DNA of 15,714 bases from an uncultured Collinsella sp. (GCA_900543515.1 UQRW01000045.1:1-15714); one strand, 5' to 3'. Positions 6,563 through 14,448 are shown, numbered from the stretch's first letter. Notes: a model not told the origin generated them from the letters alone. A program made the numbers and translations.

Positions 6563-7969
6563 ATGCCTCTTGCTGATGTCTTTAGCCTGCTCGTTTTGGG
6601 TCAGGGCAAATCCGGTCTCGATGTCGCCCGCTGGGCGCTGGCACATCCCGAGCGCGTAAGCGCCGTTACCGTGTATGGCGGCGGCACCTCTGAGCCCAAT
6701 GACGCCACGCGTGCGCTCGAGGCTGCTGGTGCGTCGTTTGTCTATGGGACCGAACAGGTCGAGGGCGCCTATGACGTATGCGTGACGTGCCCGGGCATCT
6801 CGGAGTTCTCGGGCTTCTTTAAGGCCGGGCGCGAGCATGCCGCCCAGATTATGGGTGAGCCCGAGTTTGCCTATCGCCTGTCGCCCGATAACTGGATTGC
6901 CATTACGGGTACCAACGGCAAGACGACCACCACGTCCCTGACTGATTATCTGCTCAAGGCTGCCGGCGAGGCCAGCGTTGCTGTCGGCAACATAGGCGAG
7001 CCACCGGTCAACGAGATTGACGGCCGAGCCCACAACGAGTGGTTTGTGGCTGAGCTCTCGAGCTATCAGATTGCTACGACAACCGAGCTTCACCCCCGCG
7101 TGGCGGTGCTGCTCAACATCACTCCCGACCACTTGGGCTGGCATAAGAGCCATAAGAACTATGCGCTTGCCAAGATCAAACTGTTTGACAATATGGTCGA
7201 TGACGATCTGGTGGTTGTCGACGTCGAAGACGCCGGCATTCACGAGTTCGATGAGTACATCTACACGCCGGGTCGTCGCATCTGCAAGGTTGCCTTTGAC
7301 GAGCCTGAGGGCGAGGATGCCGCCTTTGTGCGCGATGGCAAGATGATCGTGCGTCTGAAGGGCGTCGAGACCCCGCTCATCGCTACATCCGAGCTCAAGA
7401 TCTCGGGCCATCACAATGTTATCAATGCCCTGTGCGCTGCTACGGCTGCCTTGGCAGTCGGTGCCGATGTCGACGGTGTCTGCCGCGGTCTGGCCTCGTT
7501 CCAGCCGCTCGAGCACCGCGTGGAGCCGTGTGGCGAGATTGACGGCGTGCGCTACGTCAACGATTCCAAGGCGACCAACACCGATGCGGTCGAGAAGGCA
7601 CTGACGGCATTTCCCGATGACGACGTGATCTTGCTGCTCGGCGGCCACGATAAGGGCACGCCGCTCACGGATTTCGCGCGCGTCGTTATGGACAACGTGC
7701 GCTCGGTCGTCTGCTTTGGCGATGCGCGCGAGCGCTTCACCGCCGCTATGGACGAGGCTGATGTCGATGGCGATGTGGATATCGCCCAGGCGGATGACCT
7801 GCGCGACGCCGTGGACGTTGCCCGTTCGCTTTCGAGCCGTGGCGATGTGATCTTACTTTCTCCTGCCTGCTCTTCGTTCGATGAGTTCTCGGGCTATGAG
7901 GAGCGCGGCCGCGTGTTTAAGGACTACGTGGCTCAGCTTGCCGCTACAGCGAAATCACAAATGGAATAG
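6563..7969 (+). CDS. murD: UDP-N-acetylmuramoyl-L-alanine--D-glutamate ligase MurD
   Basis: MurD is a cytoplasmic Mur ligase that adds D-Glu to UDP-MurNAc-L-Ala. The 468 residues contain an N-terminal Rossmann-like domain with VLGQGKSG (11-18), P-loop ITGTNGKTTTT (114-124), VGNIG (141-145), ELSSYQI (164-170), LNITPDHLGWH (184-194), a lysine near 204 at the usual carbamylation site, GHHNVINAL (282-290), NDSKATNTDA (333-342), LLGGHDKG (358-365) and SPACSSFDEF (433-442). SSYQ, the ATNTDA run and SPACSSFDxF are MurD traits. The frequent LDRH motif reads LGWH here. The gene starts 9 bp after mraY with only a weak GGGA upstream, so it probably depends on coupling. Confidence 0.96.
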   Translation: MPLADVFSLLVLGQGKSGLDVARWALAHPERVSAVTVYGGGTSEPNDATRALEAAGASFVYGTEQVEGAYDVCVTCPGISEFSGFFKAGREHAAQIMGEPEFAYRLSPDNWIAITGTNGKTTTTSLTDYLLKAAGEASVAVGNIGEPPVNEIDGRAHNEWFVAELSSYQIATTTELHPRVAVLLNITPDHLGWHKSHKNYALAKIKLFDNMVDDDLVVVDVEDAGIHEFDEYIYTPGRRICKVAFDEPEGEDAAFVRDGKMIVRLKGVETPLIATSELKISGHHNVINALCAATAALAVGADVDGVCRGLASFQPLEHRVEPCGEIDGVRYVNDSKATNTDAVEKALTAFPDDDVILLLGGHDKGTPLTDFARVVMDNVRSVVCFGDARERFTAAMDEADVDGDVDIAQADDLRDAVDVARSLSSRGDVILLSPACSSFDEFSGYEERGRVFKDYVAQLAATAKSQME

Positions 7970-7977
7970 GGGTTGCG

Positions 7978-9498
7978 GTGAGAGAGGAGAGCCCCCGACA
8001 AGGTATGAGGAGGCCCGACTCGGACCGTGCTTCCTCACGTCGCACCACACCGCGTTCCAGCCACGGTGGGCAGTCGTTTAGCGAACGCTATATTGCCGGC
8101 GTTCCCGCCCGTATCATGCGTCCCCGTTTGATATTCATGGCCTGCTTGTTTACCTTGGTATGCTTTGGCCTGCTGATGGTGTACTCGGCGTCTTCGGTCG
8201 AGGCGCTGCACGAGAATGGCTCGGCGACGTTTTTTCTGGGTCGACAGGCTGCGTTTGCCGTGGTCGGTGTTCTGGCGCTGATTGCCATCGTGCGCGTTTT
8301 GCCGGACAGCTGGTTTGGGGAGGATGTGCTCAGGATCTTCCTTATCGGCATGATAGGGCTACTGCTTCTGGTGTTCTTGGTGGGCAGCGGCAGCCGTGGC
8401 GCCACACGCTGGCTCAACATCGCCGGTATTCAGTTCCAGCCTTCCGAGTTTTTAAAGCCATTTGCCATTGCGTATTCGGCTATCATGCTCGATCGCTTCT
8501 TTTCGCCCGGTGGCAACATCAACGAATTCCTTCGCAAGATGGGCATCTACCTGGGCATTTCGCTCTTTCTGATCTTTATCCAGCCCGATTTCGGTACTGT
8601 CCTGATCATCCTGTTGACCCTCATGTGCATGGCGTTGTTTGCGGGTCTCGACCCCAGATTTATCATCGGCGTGCTAATCTTCGGCATTCTCGTGATCGTG
8701 ATTGCGCTTGTCGCAGAGCCGTACCGTATGGTGCGTATTCAGGTTGCCTTGAACCCTTGGGCCGACGAGTATGGTGACGGCTATCAGGCCACGCTTGCAA
8801 TCATGGCCTTTGCCTCGGGCGGTCTGTTCGGCCGCGGCATTGGCAACTCAACCATGAAGTACTCGTATCTGCCCGAAGCGCACAACGACTACATCCTGGC
8901 CATCATTGGCGAGGAAGTCGGTTTTGTCGGAACCGTGCTGTTCTTCTTGGTGTTTGCGATGCTGATTTACTCGGCGTTTCGCATTGCCGAGCAGGCGACC
9001 GATCGTCGGGGTGCGCTCATGGCGTCTGGCTCCGCGGTCATTCTCGCGGTGCAGTTTTTGATTAACGCGCTGGGCATCCTCAACGTGTTTCCCATGACGG
9101 GCAAACCACTGCCGTTTATTAGCTACGGCGGCTCTTCGATTATTGTGTCGCTTATGCTCGCCGGTCTGATCCTGCGCGTTTCGTATGAGAGCGCCCGTCG
9201 CGATGAGTACGACCGTCGCCGCGAGAGCTTTGCCGTTATGGATGAGAGTACCGCCGGCGTGCCCCACGTGCGCGGCGAGCGATCTTCGCGTAACGGTTTT
9301 ACCGTCCTGGATGGCTCTGCGACCGAGCCGGCAGCTCGTCCACGCCCGCGAACGGCTCCGCAAGGTCGTCCGCAGCGCCCCAGCCCTCGCAACGCGGGCG
9401 GCGGATATAATCGAATCGATTTGAACTCGGACCCGTCGGCGCGTCTGCGTACCGACGACCAGGGACCGCGTGTACGAAGGGACTACCATGACCGATAA
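7978..9498 (+). CDS. ftsW: Septal peptidoglycan glycosyltransferase FtsW (SEDS family)
   Basis: FtsW is the SEDS-family polymerase that extends glycan strands from lipid II at the division site, working with the class B PBP. The 506 residues have an Arg/Ser-rich cytoplasmic N-terminus (1-48), about ten membrane segments (49-402), and a long Arg/Pro-rich cytoplasmic C-terminus (403-506). Family motifs: GSRGATRWL (138-146) with QPSEFLK (154-160), QPDFGT (202-207), LPEAHNDYILAIIGEE (298-313) with D304 at the position of the catalytic Asp of E. coli FtsW, and GKPLPFISYGGSS (375-387). The start is GTG at 7978, 5 nt after AGGGG (7968-7972). An ATG at 8005 has no usefully spaced ribosome-binding site. 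The location between murD and murG favours FtsW over RodA. Confidence 0.94.
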   Translation: MREESPRQGMRRPDSDRASSRRTTPRSSHGGQSFSERYIAGVPARIMRPRLIFMACLFTLVCFGLLMVYSASSVEALHENGSATFFLGRQAAFAVVGVLALIAIVRVLPDSWFGEDVLRIFLIGMIGLLLLVFLVGSGSRGATRWLNIAGIQFQPSEFLKPFAIAYSAIMLDRFFSPGGNINEFLRKMGIYLGISLFLIFIQPDFGTVLIILLTLMCMALFAGLDPRFIIGVLIFGILVIVIALVAEPYRMVRIQVALNPWADEYGDGYQATLAIMAFASGGLFGRGIGNSTMKYSYLPEAHNDYILAIIGEEVGFVGTVLFFLVFAMLIYSAFRIAEQATDRRGALMASGSAVILAVQFLINALGILNVFPMTGKPLPFISYGGSSIIVSLMLAGLILRVSYESARRDEYDRRRESFAVMDESTAGVPHVRGERSSRNGFTVLDGSATEPAARPRPRTAPQGRPQRPSPRNAGGGYNRIDLNSDPSARLRTDDQGPRVRRDYHDR

Positions 9499-10603
9499 AA
9501 TGACCGTTGCTATTGCAGCCGGCGGCACGGCAGGACACATCAACCCCGCGCTCGCCTTGGCCGAAGAACTGCGTGACCGTGGCCACCACGTTGTGTTCGT
9601 GGGCCAGTCGCGCAAGCTCGAGGGTCGTCTGGTCCCCGAGGCTGGGTTTGACTTTGTGCCCATTACGGTCACGGGCTTCGACCGCTCCCGCCCTTGGACG
9701 GCGTTGACCTCGCTGTGGCGTGTCAACAAGGCCAAACGTGCGCTCGCCAATCATTTCTCAAAGGTCGGCAAGCCCGATGCCGCCATCGGTTTTGGTGCCT
9801 ATGTCGAGGTTCCGCTGCTGGGGTGGTGCAAGGGCGCAGGCGTTCCGTATCTGCTGCATGAGCAGAACTCTGTTCCGGGCCTGGCCAATAAGATGATGAA
9901 CTCCCACGCCGCCCGCGTGTGCATCTCGGTGCCGGCAGCGCGCTCGGTCTTTGAGCGCGAAGGTGACCCTGACCACGTGCTCATGACCGGCAACCCCGTA
10001 CGTCGCTCGGTGATCGAGGGCGATCGCGCTCGCGGCCGTAAGGCACTTGGTGTTCCCGAGGACGCTACGCTGCTGCTCGTCTTTGGCGGTTCACTTGGCG
10101 CCCAGCACCTCAACGAGCGCGTGGTTTCGCTCAAAAACGAGCTGCTTTCGCGCAAGAATCTCTATGTGTTGCATTCGACGGGTGCCGACGGCTTTGAGGA
10201 GACCGAGCGCGCTTTGGCGCTGACGCCCGAGGAGGCGAAGCGTTACCGCGTCCAGCCATACATCGACAACATGGGCGATATGCTGGCTGCTGCCGATTTG
10301 GTGCTCTCGCGTTCGGGCGCATCGAGCGTGGCCGAGATCGCTGCGCTCGCCGTGCCCTCGGTGCTCGTGCCGTATCCGCATGCGACGGCCGACCACCAAA
10401 CCACCAATGCCCGTTATCTGGTCGACGCCGGGGCCGGTGTGCTCTGCGCCGATGCCGATATCGACGGTTCTGCCTTTGCCGATGAGCTGCTGCACCTGGT
10501 CGATGACGCGGCGGCACGCGACGCCATGCGTCAGGCGGCGCGTGGTCTGGCTCAGGATAGGGCCGCCGCTCTTCTGGCGGATGCGGTAGAGGGTTTGCGT
10601 TAG
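9488..10603 (+). CDS. murG: UDP-GlcNAc--lipid I N-acetylglucosaminyltransferase MurG
   Basis: MurG is a peripheral membrane GT-B glycosyltransferase that adds GlcNAc to lipid I to make lipid II. The 371 residues show AGGTAGHINPAL (11-22), GFGAYVEVP (101-109), LHEQNSVPG (123-131), TGNPVR (167-172), GGSLGAQHLN (200-209), SRSGASSVAE (274-283) and PYPHATADHQTTNA (295-308), all family motifs in order. The glycine loop reads GGTAGH and the second GAY, where many bacteria have GGTGGH and GGY; the former is common in Actinobacteria. The ATG at 9488 follows GAAGGGA (9476-9482) at 5 nt and overlaps the ftsW end by 11 bp. An upstream in-frame GTG at 9470 would add six residues but lacks a good ribosome-binding site. 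Confidence 0.96.
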   Translation: MTDKMTVAIAAGGTAGHINPALALAEELRDRGHHVVFVGQSRKLEGRLVPEAGFDFVPITVTGFDRSRPWTALTSLWRVNKAKRALANHFSKVGKPDAAIGFGAYVEVPLLGWCKGAGVPYLLHEQNSVPGLANKMMNSHAARVCISVPAARSVFEREGDPDHVLMTGNPVRRSVIEGDRARGRKALGVPEDATLLLVFGGSLGAQHLNERVVSLKNELLSRKNLYVLHSTGADGFEETERALALTPEEAKRYRVQPYIDNMGDMLAAADLVLSRSGASSVAEIAALAVPSVLVPYPHATADHQTTNARYLVDAGAGVLCADADIDGSAFADELLHLVDDAAARDAMRQAARGLAQDRAAALLADAVEGLR

Positions 10604-10700
10604 TTAGACGGGATATCGTCGGTCGCCCTCGCGCTGATGCGGTAGGTGCGGTACAGTTAACGGGTTACAGGCAGTGTTTACGCAAGGAGTACACGAGCAC
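10604..10700 (+). promoter_or_regulatory. 97-bp gap between murG and murC with short direct repeats
   Basis: TGCGGTA occurs at 10638-10644 and 10647-10653, 9 bp apart. A third copy lies in the murG end at 10582-10588, inside a 10-bp direct repeat GATGCGGTAG (10580-10589 and 10636-10645). GTTAAC (10656-10661) is palindromic. I found no promoter with acceptable -35 and -10 spacing and no terminator. AAGGAG (10684-10689) is the murC ribosome-binding site. Confidence 0.35.
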
Positions 10701-12119
10701 ATGGCTGATTCCCAGACTGCAACCTCCGCGCCCGAGTTTAAGAGCGCCCACTTTATCGGTATCGGCGGCGCCGGCATGAGCGGCATCGCCCTCGTTCTGC
10801 ACGAGCGTGGTTATGCCGTTACCGGCTCCGACCTTAAGACGTCACGTTATATCCGCCAGCTTACCCGCGCTGGTGTGAAGGTGCATGTGGGCCATGAGGC
10901 CGCCACGATCGACGAGGTCAAGCCCGATGTGGTTGTTGTCTCCACCGCTATTCCGGAGTCCAACCCTGAACTCGTGCGCGCTCGCGAGCTTGGTATTCCC
11001 GTGTGGCCCCGTGCCAAGATGCTCTCTGCTTTGGGCCACGGCTACACGACTGTCGCTGTTGCCGGCACGCATGGCAAGACCACCACGTCTTCGATGTGCG
11101 CCACCATGCTCGACCGCATGGGCCTGGATCCGAGCTTCTTGATCGGCGGCATCGTCGAGGGCTATGACACGAACGGCAAGAACGGCTCGGGCGACTACTT
11201 TGTCGCCGAGGCCGACGAGTCCGACAGCTCCTTCCTGTTTCTGAACCCCAACGTAGTCATTGTGACCAACGTCGAGGCCGACCACCTCGATCACTACTCG
11301 GGTATCGAGGAGATCGAGGCGACTTTCGCCAAATTCATGAGCCTGGTGGGCGAGGACGGCACCGTCATCGTCTGCGGTGAGGACCCGCATCTGGTCGAGC
11401 TCGCCAAGTCGACGGGCCGTCACGTGCTTTCCTACGGCTTTGCCGAGAGCAACGACATCGTCTGCATGCACCCGGATGTCAAGGGCATCCAGAGCGACTT
11501 TATCGTTCGCTTTGAGGACGGCACTGAGCACGCTGTGGAGATCAAGAGCAATCCCGGTCGCCACAACATGCTCAACGCCACGGCGGTGCTCACCGTCGCC
11601 CATGTCCTGGGCCTTGACATCGACGCCGCCGCCAAGGCGCTCTCGAGCTTTGAGGGCGTCCGCCGTCGCTTTACCCACGTGGGCGATATCGATGGCATCA
11701 CCGTGGTCGATGATTACGGCCATCACCCCACCGAGATCAAGGCGACGCTTGCTGCTGCTTCGTCGCTGGGCTACAAGCACGTCGACGTCGTGTTCCAGCC
11801 GCACCGCTATTCGCGCCTGCAGGCCCTGTGCGACGACTTTGCCGATGCATTTGCCAATGCCGATAAACTGCTGCTGATTGATGTGTTCTCGGCTGGCGAG
11901 ATGCCCATTCCGGGCGTCACCTCTAAGATGCTCGCCGATACCGTGCGCGCCAAGCATCCTGGCAAGGAGGTCGTGTACTGTTCCAGCCGTCTTGAGCTCA
12001 ATCAGGAGCTCGAGCAGATGGTGGGCGAGGGCGACCTGCTGCTCACCATGGGTGCCGGTGACGTTACGACCGTCGGCCCCGAGTTCATTGAGTATCTGAC
12101 TGCCAAGAAAGACGCTTAA
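10701..12119 (+). CDS. murC: UDP-N-acetylmuramate--L-alanine ligase MurC
   Basis: MurC is the cytoplasmic Mur ligase that joins L-Ala to UDP-MurNAc, the first peptide step. The 472 residues contain GIGGAGMSG (20-28), P-loop AGTHGKTTTSSM (121-132), EADESDSSF (170-178), TNVEADHLDHY (189-199), GRHNMLNATA (286-295), FEGVRRRF (318-325), VDDYGHHPTEI (336-346), FQPHRYSR (365-372), DVFSAGE (394-400) and TMGAGDV (449-455). AGTHGKTTT and DDYGHHPTE are diagnostic for MurC. The ATG at 10701 lies 11 nt after a strong AAGGAG. A GTG at 10674 in frame lacks a comparable signal, so I take the ATG. The gene is followed at 5 bp by murB. Confidence 0.96.
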   Translation: MADSQTATSAPEFKSAHFIGIGGAGMSGIALVLHERGYAVTGSDLKTSRYIRQLTRAGVKVHVGHEAATIDEVKPDVVVVSTAIPESNPELVRARELGIPVWPRAKMLSALGHGYTTVAVAGTHGKTTTSSMCATMLDRMGLDPSFLIGGIVEGYDTNGKNGSGDYFVAEADESDSSFLFLNPNVVIVTNVEADHLDHYSGIEEIEATFAKFMSLVGEDGTVIVCGEDPHLVELAKSTGRHVLSYGFAESNDIVCMHPDVKGIQSDFIVRFEDGTEHAVEIKSNPGRHNMLNATAVLTVAHVLGLDIDAAAKALSSFEGVRRRFTHVGDIDGITVVDDYGHHPTEIKATLAAASSLGYKHVDVVFQPHRYSRLQALCDDFADAFANADKLLLIDVFSAGEMPIPGVTSKMLADTVRAKHPGKEVVYCSSRLELNQELEQMVGEGDLLLTMGAGDVTTVGPEFIEYLTAKKDA

Positions 12120-12124
12120 GTCTA

Positions 12125-13036
12125 ATGGGTCTGTTTAACGCCGTCATGGCGCTCTCGGGCATGATCGACACGGATGTGATCGAGGACGAGCGCCTTGCGC
12201 GTCATACGAGCTATCGTATCGGCGGCAAGGCCGACCTCTTTGTGACGTGCCATAGCTATCATGCCCTCCGCCGCGCCGTGGCGGTGCTCGATCGCGAGCA
12301 GGTGCCGTGGGTCATCATCGGCAAGGGCTCTAATCTGCTGGTTGCCGATGGCGGTTATCGTGGTGCCGTCATTTCGCTCGGACGTGAGTTTCAGCGCACG
12401 GTTGTTGCCGATGACGGTTGTACGCTGACGGTCGGTGCGGGCGTGATGTTTGCGCGCCTGGTCAACGATGCCCTGTCGCGTAGCCTCTCGGGCCTTGAGT
12501 TTGCCGTTGGCATCCCTGGTTCGGTCGGCGGTGCGATATCTATGAATGCCGGCACACGGACCGAGTGGATTGGCTCGCTGGTCGAGGATGTCGTAACGTT
12601 TGACCCGGCATCCGGTATCAAGCATTATGCGGGGTCCGAGATCACTTGGGGCTACCGCGAATGTAGCCTTCCCCGCAATGAGATCATCCTCGAGTGCGTG
12701 CTCAAACTTAAACCGGCGCCCAAGGCCGACATTCGCGAGCGCATGGAACGGTACCTGACGAGGCGCAAGCGTACGCAGCCCATGGGTCGCGCATCCTGCG
12801 GGTCGGTCTTTCGCAACCCGCCCGATGCGAGTGTGGGCAAGCTTATCGAGGATTGTGGATTAAAGGGTTTTTCGATTGGCGGCGCGGAAGTTTCGCCCGT
12901 TCACGCTAATTTTATCGTTAATAACGGAACCGCCTCGGCCGATGACGTTGCCGCGGTTATCAGACATGTGCACGGAAAGGTGAGGGAGGCGTATGGCATC
13001 GAGCTCAGACCGGAAGTTAAATTCCTCGGCTTCTAG
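12125..13036 (+). CDS. murB: UDP-N-acetylenolpyruvoylglucosamine reductase MurB
   Basis: MurB is an FAD-dependent, NADPH-using cytoplasmic reductase that converts enolpyruvyl-UDP-GlcNAc to UDP-MurNAc. The 303 residues include the FAD-binding motifs TSYRIGGKADLFV (28-40), IGKGSNLLVADGG (65-77) and GLEFAVGIPGSVGGAISMN (123-141). They also include YRECSL (177-182), RASCGSVFRNP (222-232) with S227 at the catalytic serine position, GAEVSPVHANFIVN (253-266) and the C-terminal ELRPEVKFLG (293-302), which carries the likely catalytic Glu. The length fits the shorter (type II) MurB forms better than the E. coli form. The ATG is 5 bp after murC with little ribosome-binding site; in-frame ATGs at 12146 and 12161 are alternatives. 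The last 44 bp overlap ftsQ. Confidence 0.95.
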   Translation: MGLFNAVMALSGMIDTDVIEDERLARHTSYRIGGKADLFVTCHSYHALRRAVAVLDREQVPWVIIGKGSNLLVADGGYRGAVISLGREFQRTVVADDGCTLTVGAGVMFARLVNDALSRSLSGLEFAVGIPGSVGGAISMNAGTRTEWIGSLVEDVVTFDPASGIKHYAGSEITWGYRECSLPRNEIILECVLKLKPAPKADIRERMERYLTRRKRTQPMGRASCGSVFRNPPDASVGKLIEDCGLKGFSIGGAEVSPVHANFIVNNGTASADDVAAVIRHVHGKVREAYGIELRPEVKFLGF

Positions 13037-14249
13037 AGCATCGAAACCCACCTTCCGCCGCGCCGGAGGGCGTTCCGGCGCGCCTGCCAAACCTCAACGT
13101 AATACCGTTGCGCACTCTAAGTCTGTCGGGCATGCTCGACAGACCAGTCGTCCGGTCGTCGGCTCGCAGCTCGGTAATCGTCCGGCCGCAAAAAAGTCCT
13201 CGCGTCCCTCGGTGACGTCAAAGCCTGTTATGGGCGCCAAGCCTGCCCGTCCCATGGCAACCCCCAAGCCCTCGACGGGAACTAAAGCGCCGCGTCCAGG
13301 TCGCACGCTGGGCGCATCGAAACCGCGCTCGCTGACATCGGTGCCGGCTACCGCCAAGAAGCCTTCGGGTAAAAAAGGCGTCAACCCGTTGTCTTCACTT
13401 GGGGCGATGGCAAATAAAACGTCAGACGCCGCTTCTCTCGTTACAGGCAAAGGCAAAATCGTGGGCGGCGTTCTGGCCGTCTTGGCCGTGCTCGTCGTCG
13501 TTGCCGTCGTGGTGATCAACTCTGGATTGTTTACCGCCACTGATATTCAGATTCAAGGCAGCGAGCATGTGACGAAGCACGATGCTATCCAGCTGATCGA
13601 TTTGCCCGAGGGAACGTCGCTTTTTAACGTCGATCCCGACCAGATTACCGAGGACCTCAAGCAGAACCCGTGGGTCTCGGGCGTGGATGTCCAGCGCCAG
13701 TTCCCGCATACGCTCATCATTACGCCTATGGAGCGCAAGGTCATCGCAATTGCCTATATCAGCTCCGATGACCTTGCCTGGGCCATCGGGGATGATGACA
13801 CCTGGATCGCCCCGCTGTCGACGTCGGTCGAAGTGGATGACCAGGGCAACGTCATCACGACGGGGCAGGGCTCAAATACCCTGACCGGCATTGATGCCGC
13901 GCTGGCGCTCGCTAAGCACTATGGCGCGGTGTTGTTGACTGATGTCTCGGCGGATGTCGCTCCGGTTTCCGGCCAGGCGGTGAGCTCCAAGGCCGTTAAG
14001 GCTGGCTTGGATTATGTGCGTGGTTTTTCGAGCGAGTTCTTGGGACAAGTCAAGGATATTTCCACGCCTTCGGTCGAAGCCATCTCGGCAAACCTCAATA
14101 ACGGCATTGAGGTGTCGCTGGGCGATTCGAACGATATCGTCAAGAAGGAGCGCGTAGTCACCAAGCTGCTTTCGCAGGTAGAGGGCGTAACGTATATCAA
14201 TGTGCGCTCTCCGGGTAACTATACATTTAGGAACGCTCCGACCTCGTAG
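12993..14249 (+). CDS. ftsQ: FtsQ/DivIB-type divisome protein with POTRA domain
   Basis: FtsQ/DivIB is a bitopic membrane protein that joins FtsL and its partner and helps control septal synthesis. The 418 residues have a very basic, Ala/Pro/Ser/Lys-rich cytoplasmic tail (1-154) and one membrane segment (about 156-176). A POTRA-like region follows (about 182-250, with FTATDIQIQGSEHVT near 180-194, LFNVD at 210-214 and NPWVSGVDVQRQFP at 225-238). A C-terminal beta-domain ends with the typical strand INVRSPGNY (402-410). The ATG at 12993 follows GGGAGG (12984-12989) at only 3 nt and lies inside murB. The next in-frame ATG is at codon 80 with no ribosome-binding site. Orthologues usually have a shorter N-terminal tail. 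Lys codons in the tail are mostly AAA, unlike the rest of the gene. Confidence 0.9.
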   Translation: MASSSDRKLNSSASRASKPTFRRAGGRSGAPAKPQRNTVAHSKSVGHARQTSRPVVGSQLGNRPAAKKSSRPSVTSKPVMGAKPARPMATPKPSTGTKAPRPGRTLGASKPRSLTSVPATAKKPSGKKGVNPLSSLGAMANKTSDAASLVTGKGKIVGGVLAVLAVLVVVAVVVINSGLFTATDIQIQGSEHVTKHDAIQLIDLPEGTSLFNVDPDQITEDLKQNPWVSGVDVQRQFPHTLIITPMERKVIAIAYISSDDLAWAIGDDDTWIAPLSTSVEVDDQGNVITTGQGSNTLTGIDAALALAKHYGAVLLTDVSADVAPVSGQAVSSKAVKAGLDYVRGFSSEFLGQVKDISTPSVEAISANLNNGIEVSLGDSNDIVKKERVVTKLLSQVEGVTYINVRSPGNYTFRNAPTS

Positions 14250-14326
14250 CGCTGGTTGATGCTTTGTTGAGGGGCCATACCACGCCGTTTATCTGGTTTG
14301 TTTGGTTTTCACGGTCAATTATTTGA

Positions 14327-14355
14327 CTGATACGTTCATAATGTGCAAACATAAT
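14327..14355 (+). promoter_or_regulatory. Candidate promoter for ftsZ
   Basis: CTGATA (14327-14332, four of six consensus bases) and CATAAT (14350-14355, five of six) are 17 bp apart. A second CATAAT lies 13 bp upstream at 14337-14342 and a TTGACT at 14323-14328, but these are not well spaced with one another. A start near 14362 would leave a leader of about 87 nt that includes the palindrome. The match is moderate. Confidence 0.4.
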
Positions 14356-14399
14356 ACGGTTTACCTTTGCATTTACTTTCAACCTGAAGGTTAATGTGC

Positions 14400-14417
14400 G
14401 CAGGGGTCGACCCATGC
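14400..14417. promoter_or_regulatory. 18-bp near-perfect palindrome upstream of ftsZ
   Basis: The core GGGTCGACCC (14404-14413) is a perfect 10-bp palindrome. It is flanked by GCA (14400-14402) and TGC (14415-14417), with one mismatched pair at 14403/14414. It ends 31 bp before the ftsZ start and 20 bp before its ribosome-binding site. The form suits a dimeric repressor site; no known regulator is recognised. Confidence 0.45.
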
Positions 14418-14448
14418 TATGGCTATAACCTTTGTTCGGAGGACCGAC

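Larger units (their letters stand above)
14250..14448 (+). promoter_or_regulatory. 199-bp AT-rich upstream region of ftsZ
   Basis: This is the longest gap in the cluster and is visibly richer in A and T than its surroundings, especially 14285-14400. It holds a candidate promoter (14327-14355), an inverted repeat AACCT-GA-AGGTT (14381-14392), an 18-bp near-palindrome (14400-14417) and the ftsZ ribosome-binding site GGAGGA (14438-14443). No terminator for ftsQ is evident. Separate control of ftsZ is likely, as in many bacteria. Confidence 0.6.

Noticed and set aside
8160..8777. 205-codon + strand open frame inside ftsW.
   Set aside because: It is a shifted-frame shadow of ftsW, whose own frame carries the family motifs through this stretch.
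9470..9487. GTG start that would lengthen MurG by six residues.
   Set aside because: GAAGGGA sits 5 nt before the ATG at 9488, and the family N-terminus fits that start.
10674..10700. GTG start that would lengthen MurC by nine residues.
   Set aside because: AAGGAG lies inside this stretch and serves the ATG at 10701.
14419..14448. Upstream ATG that would lengthen FtsZ by ten residues.
   Set aside because: GGAGGA lies within the extension and is spaced for the ATG at 14449; the extra residues do not resemble FtsZ.
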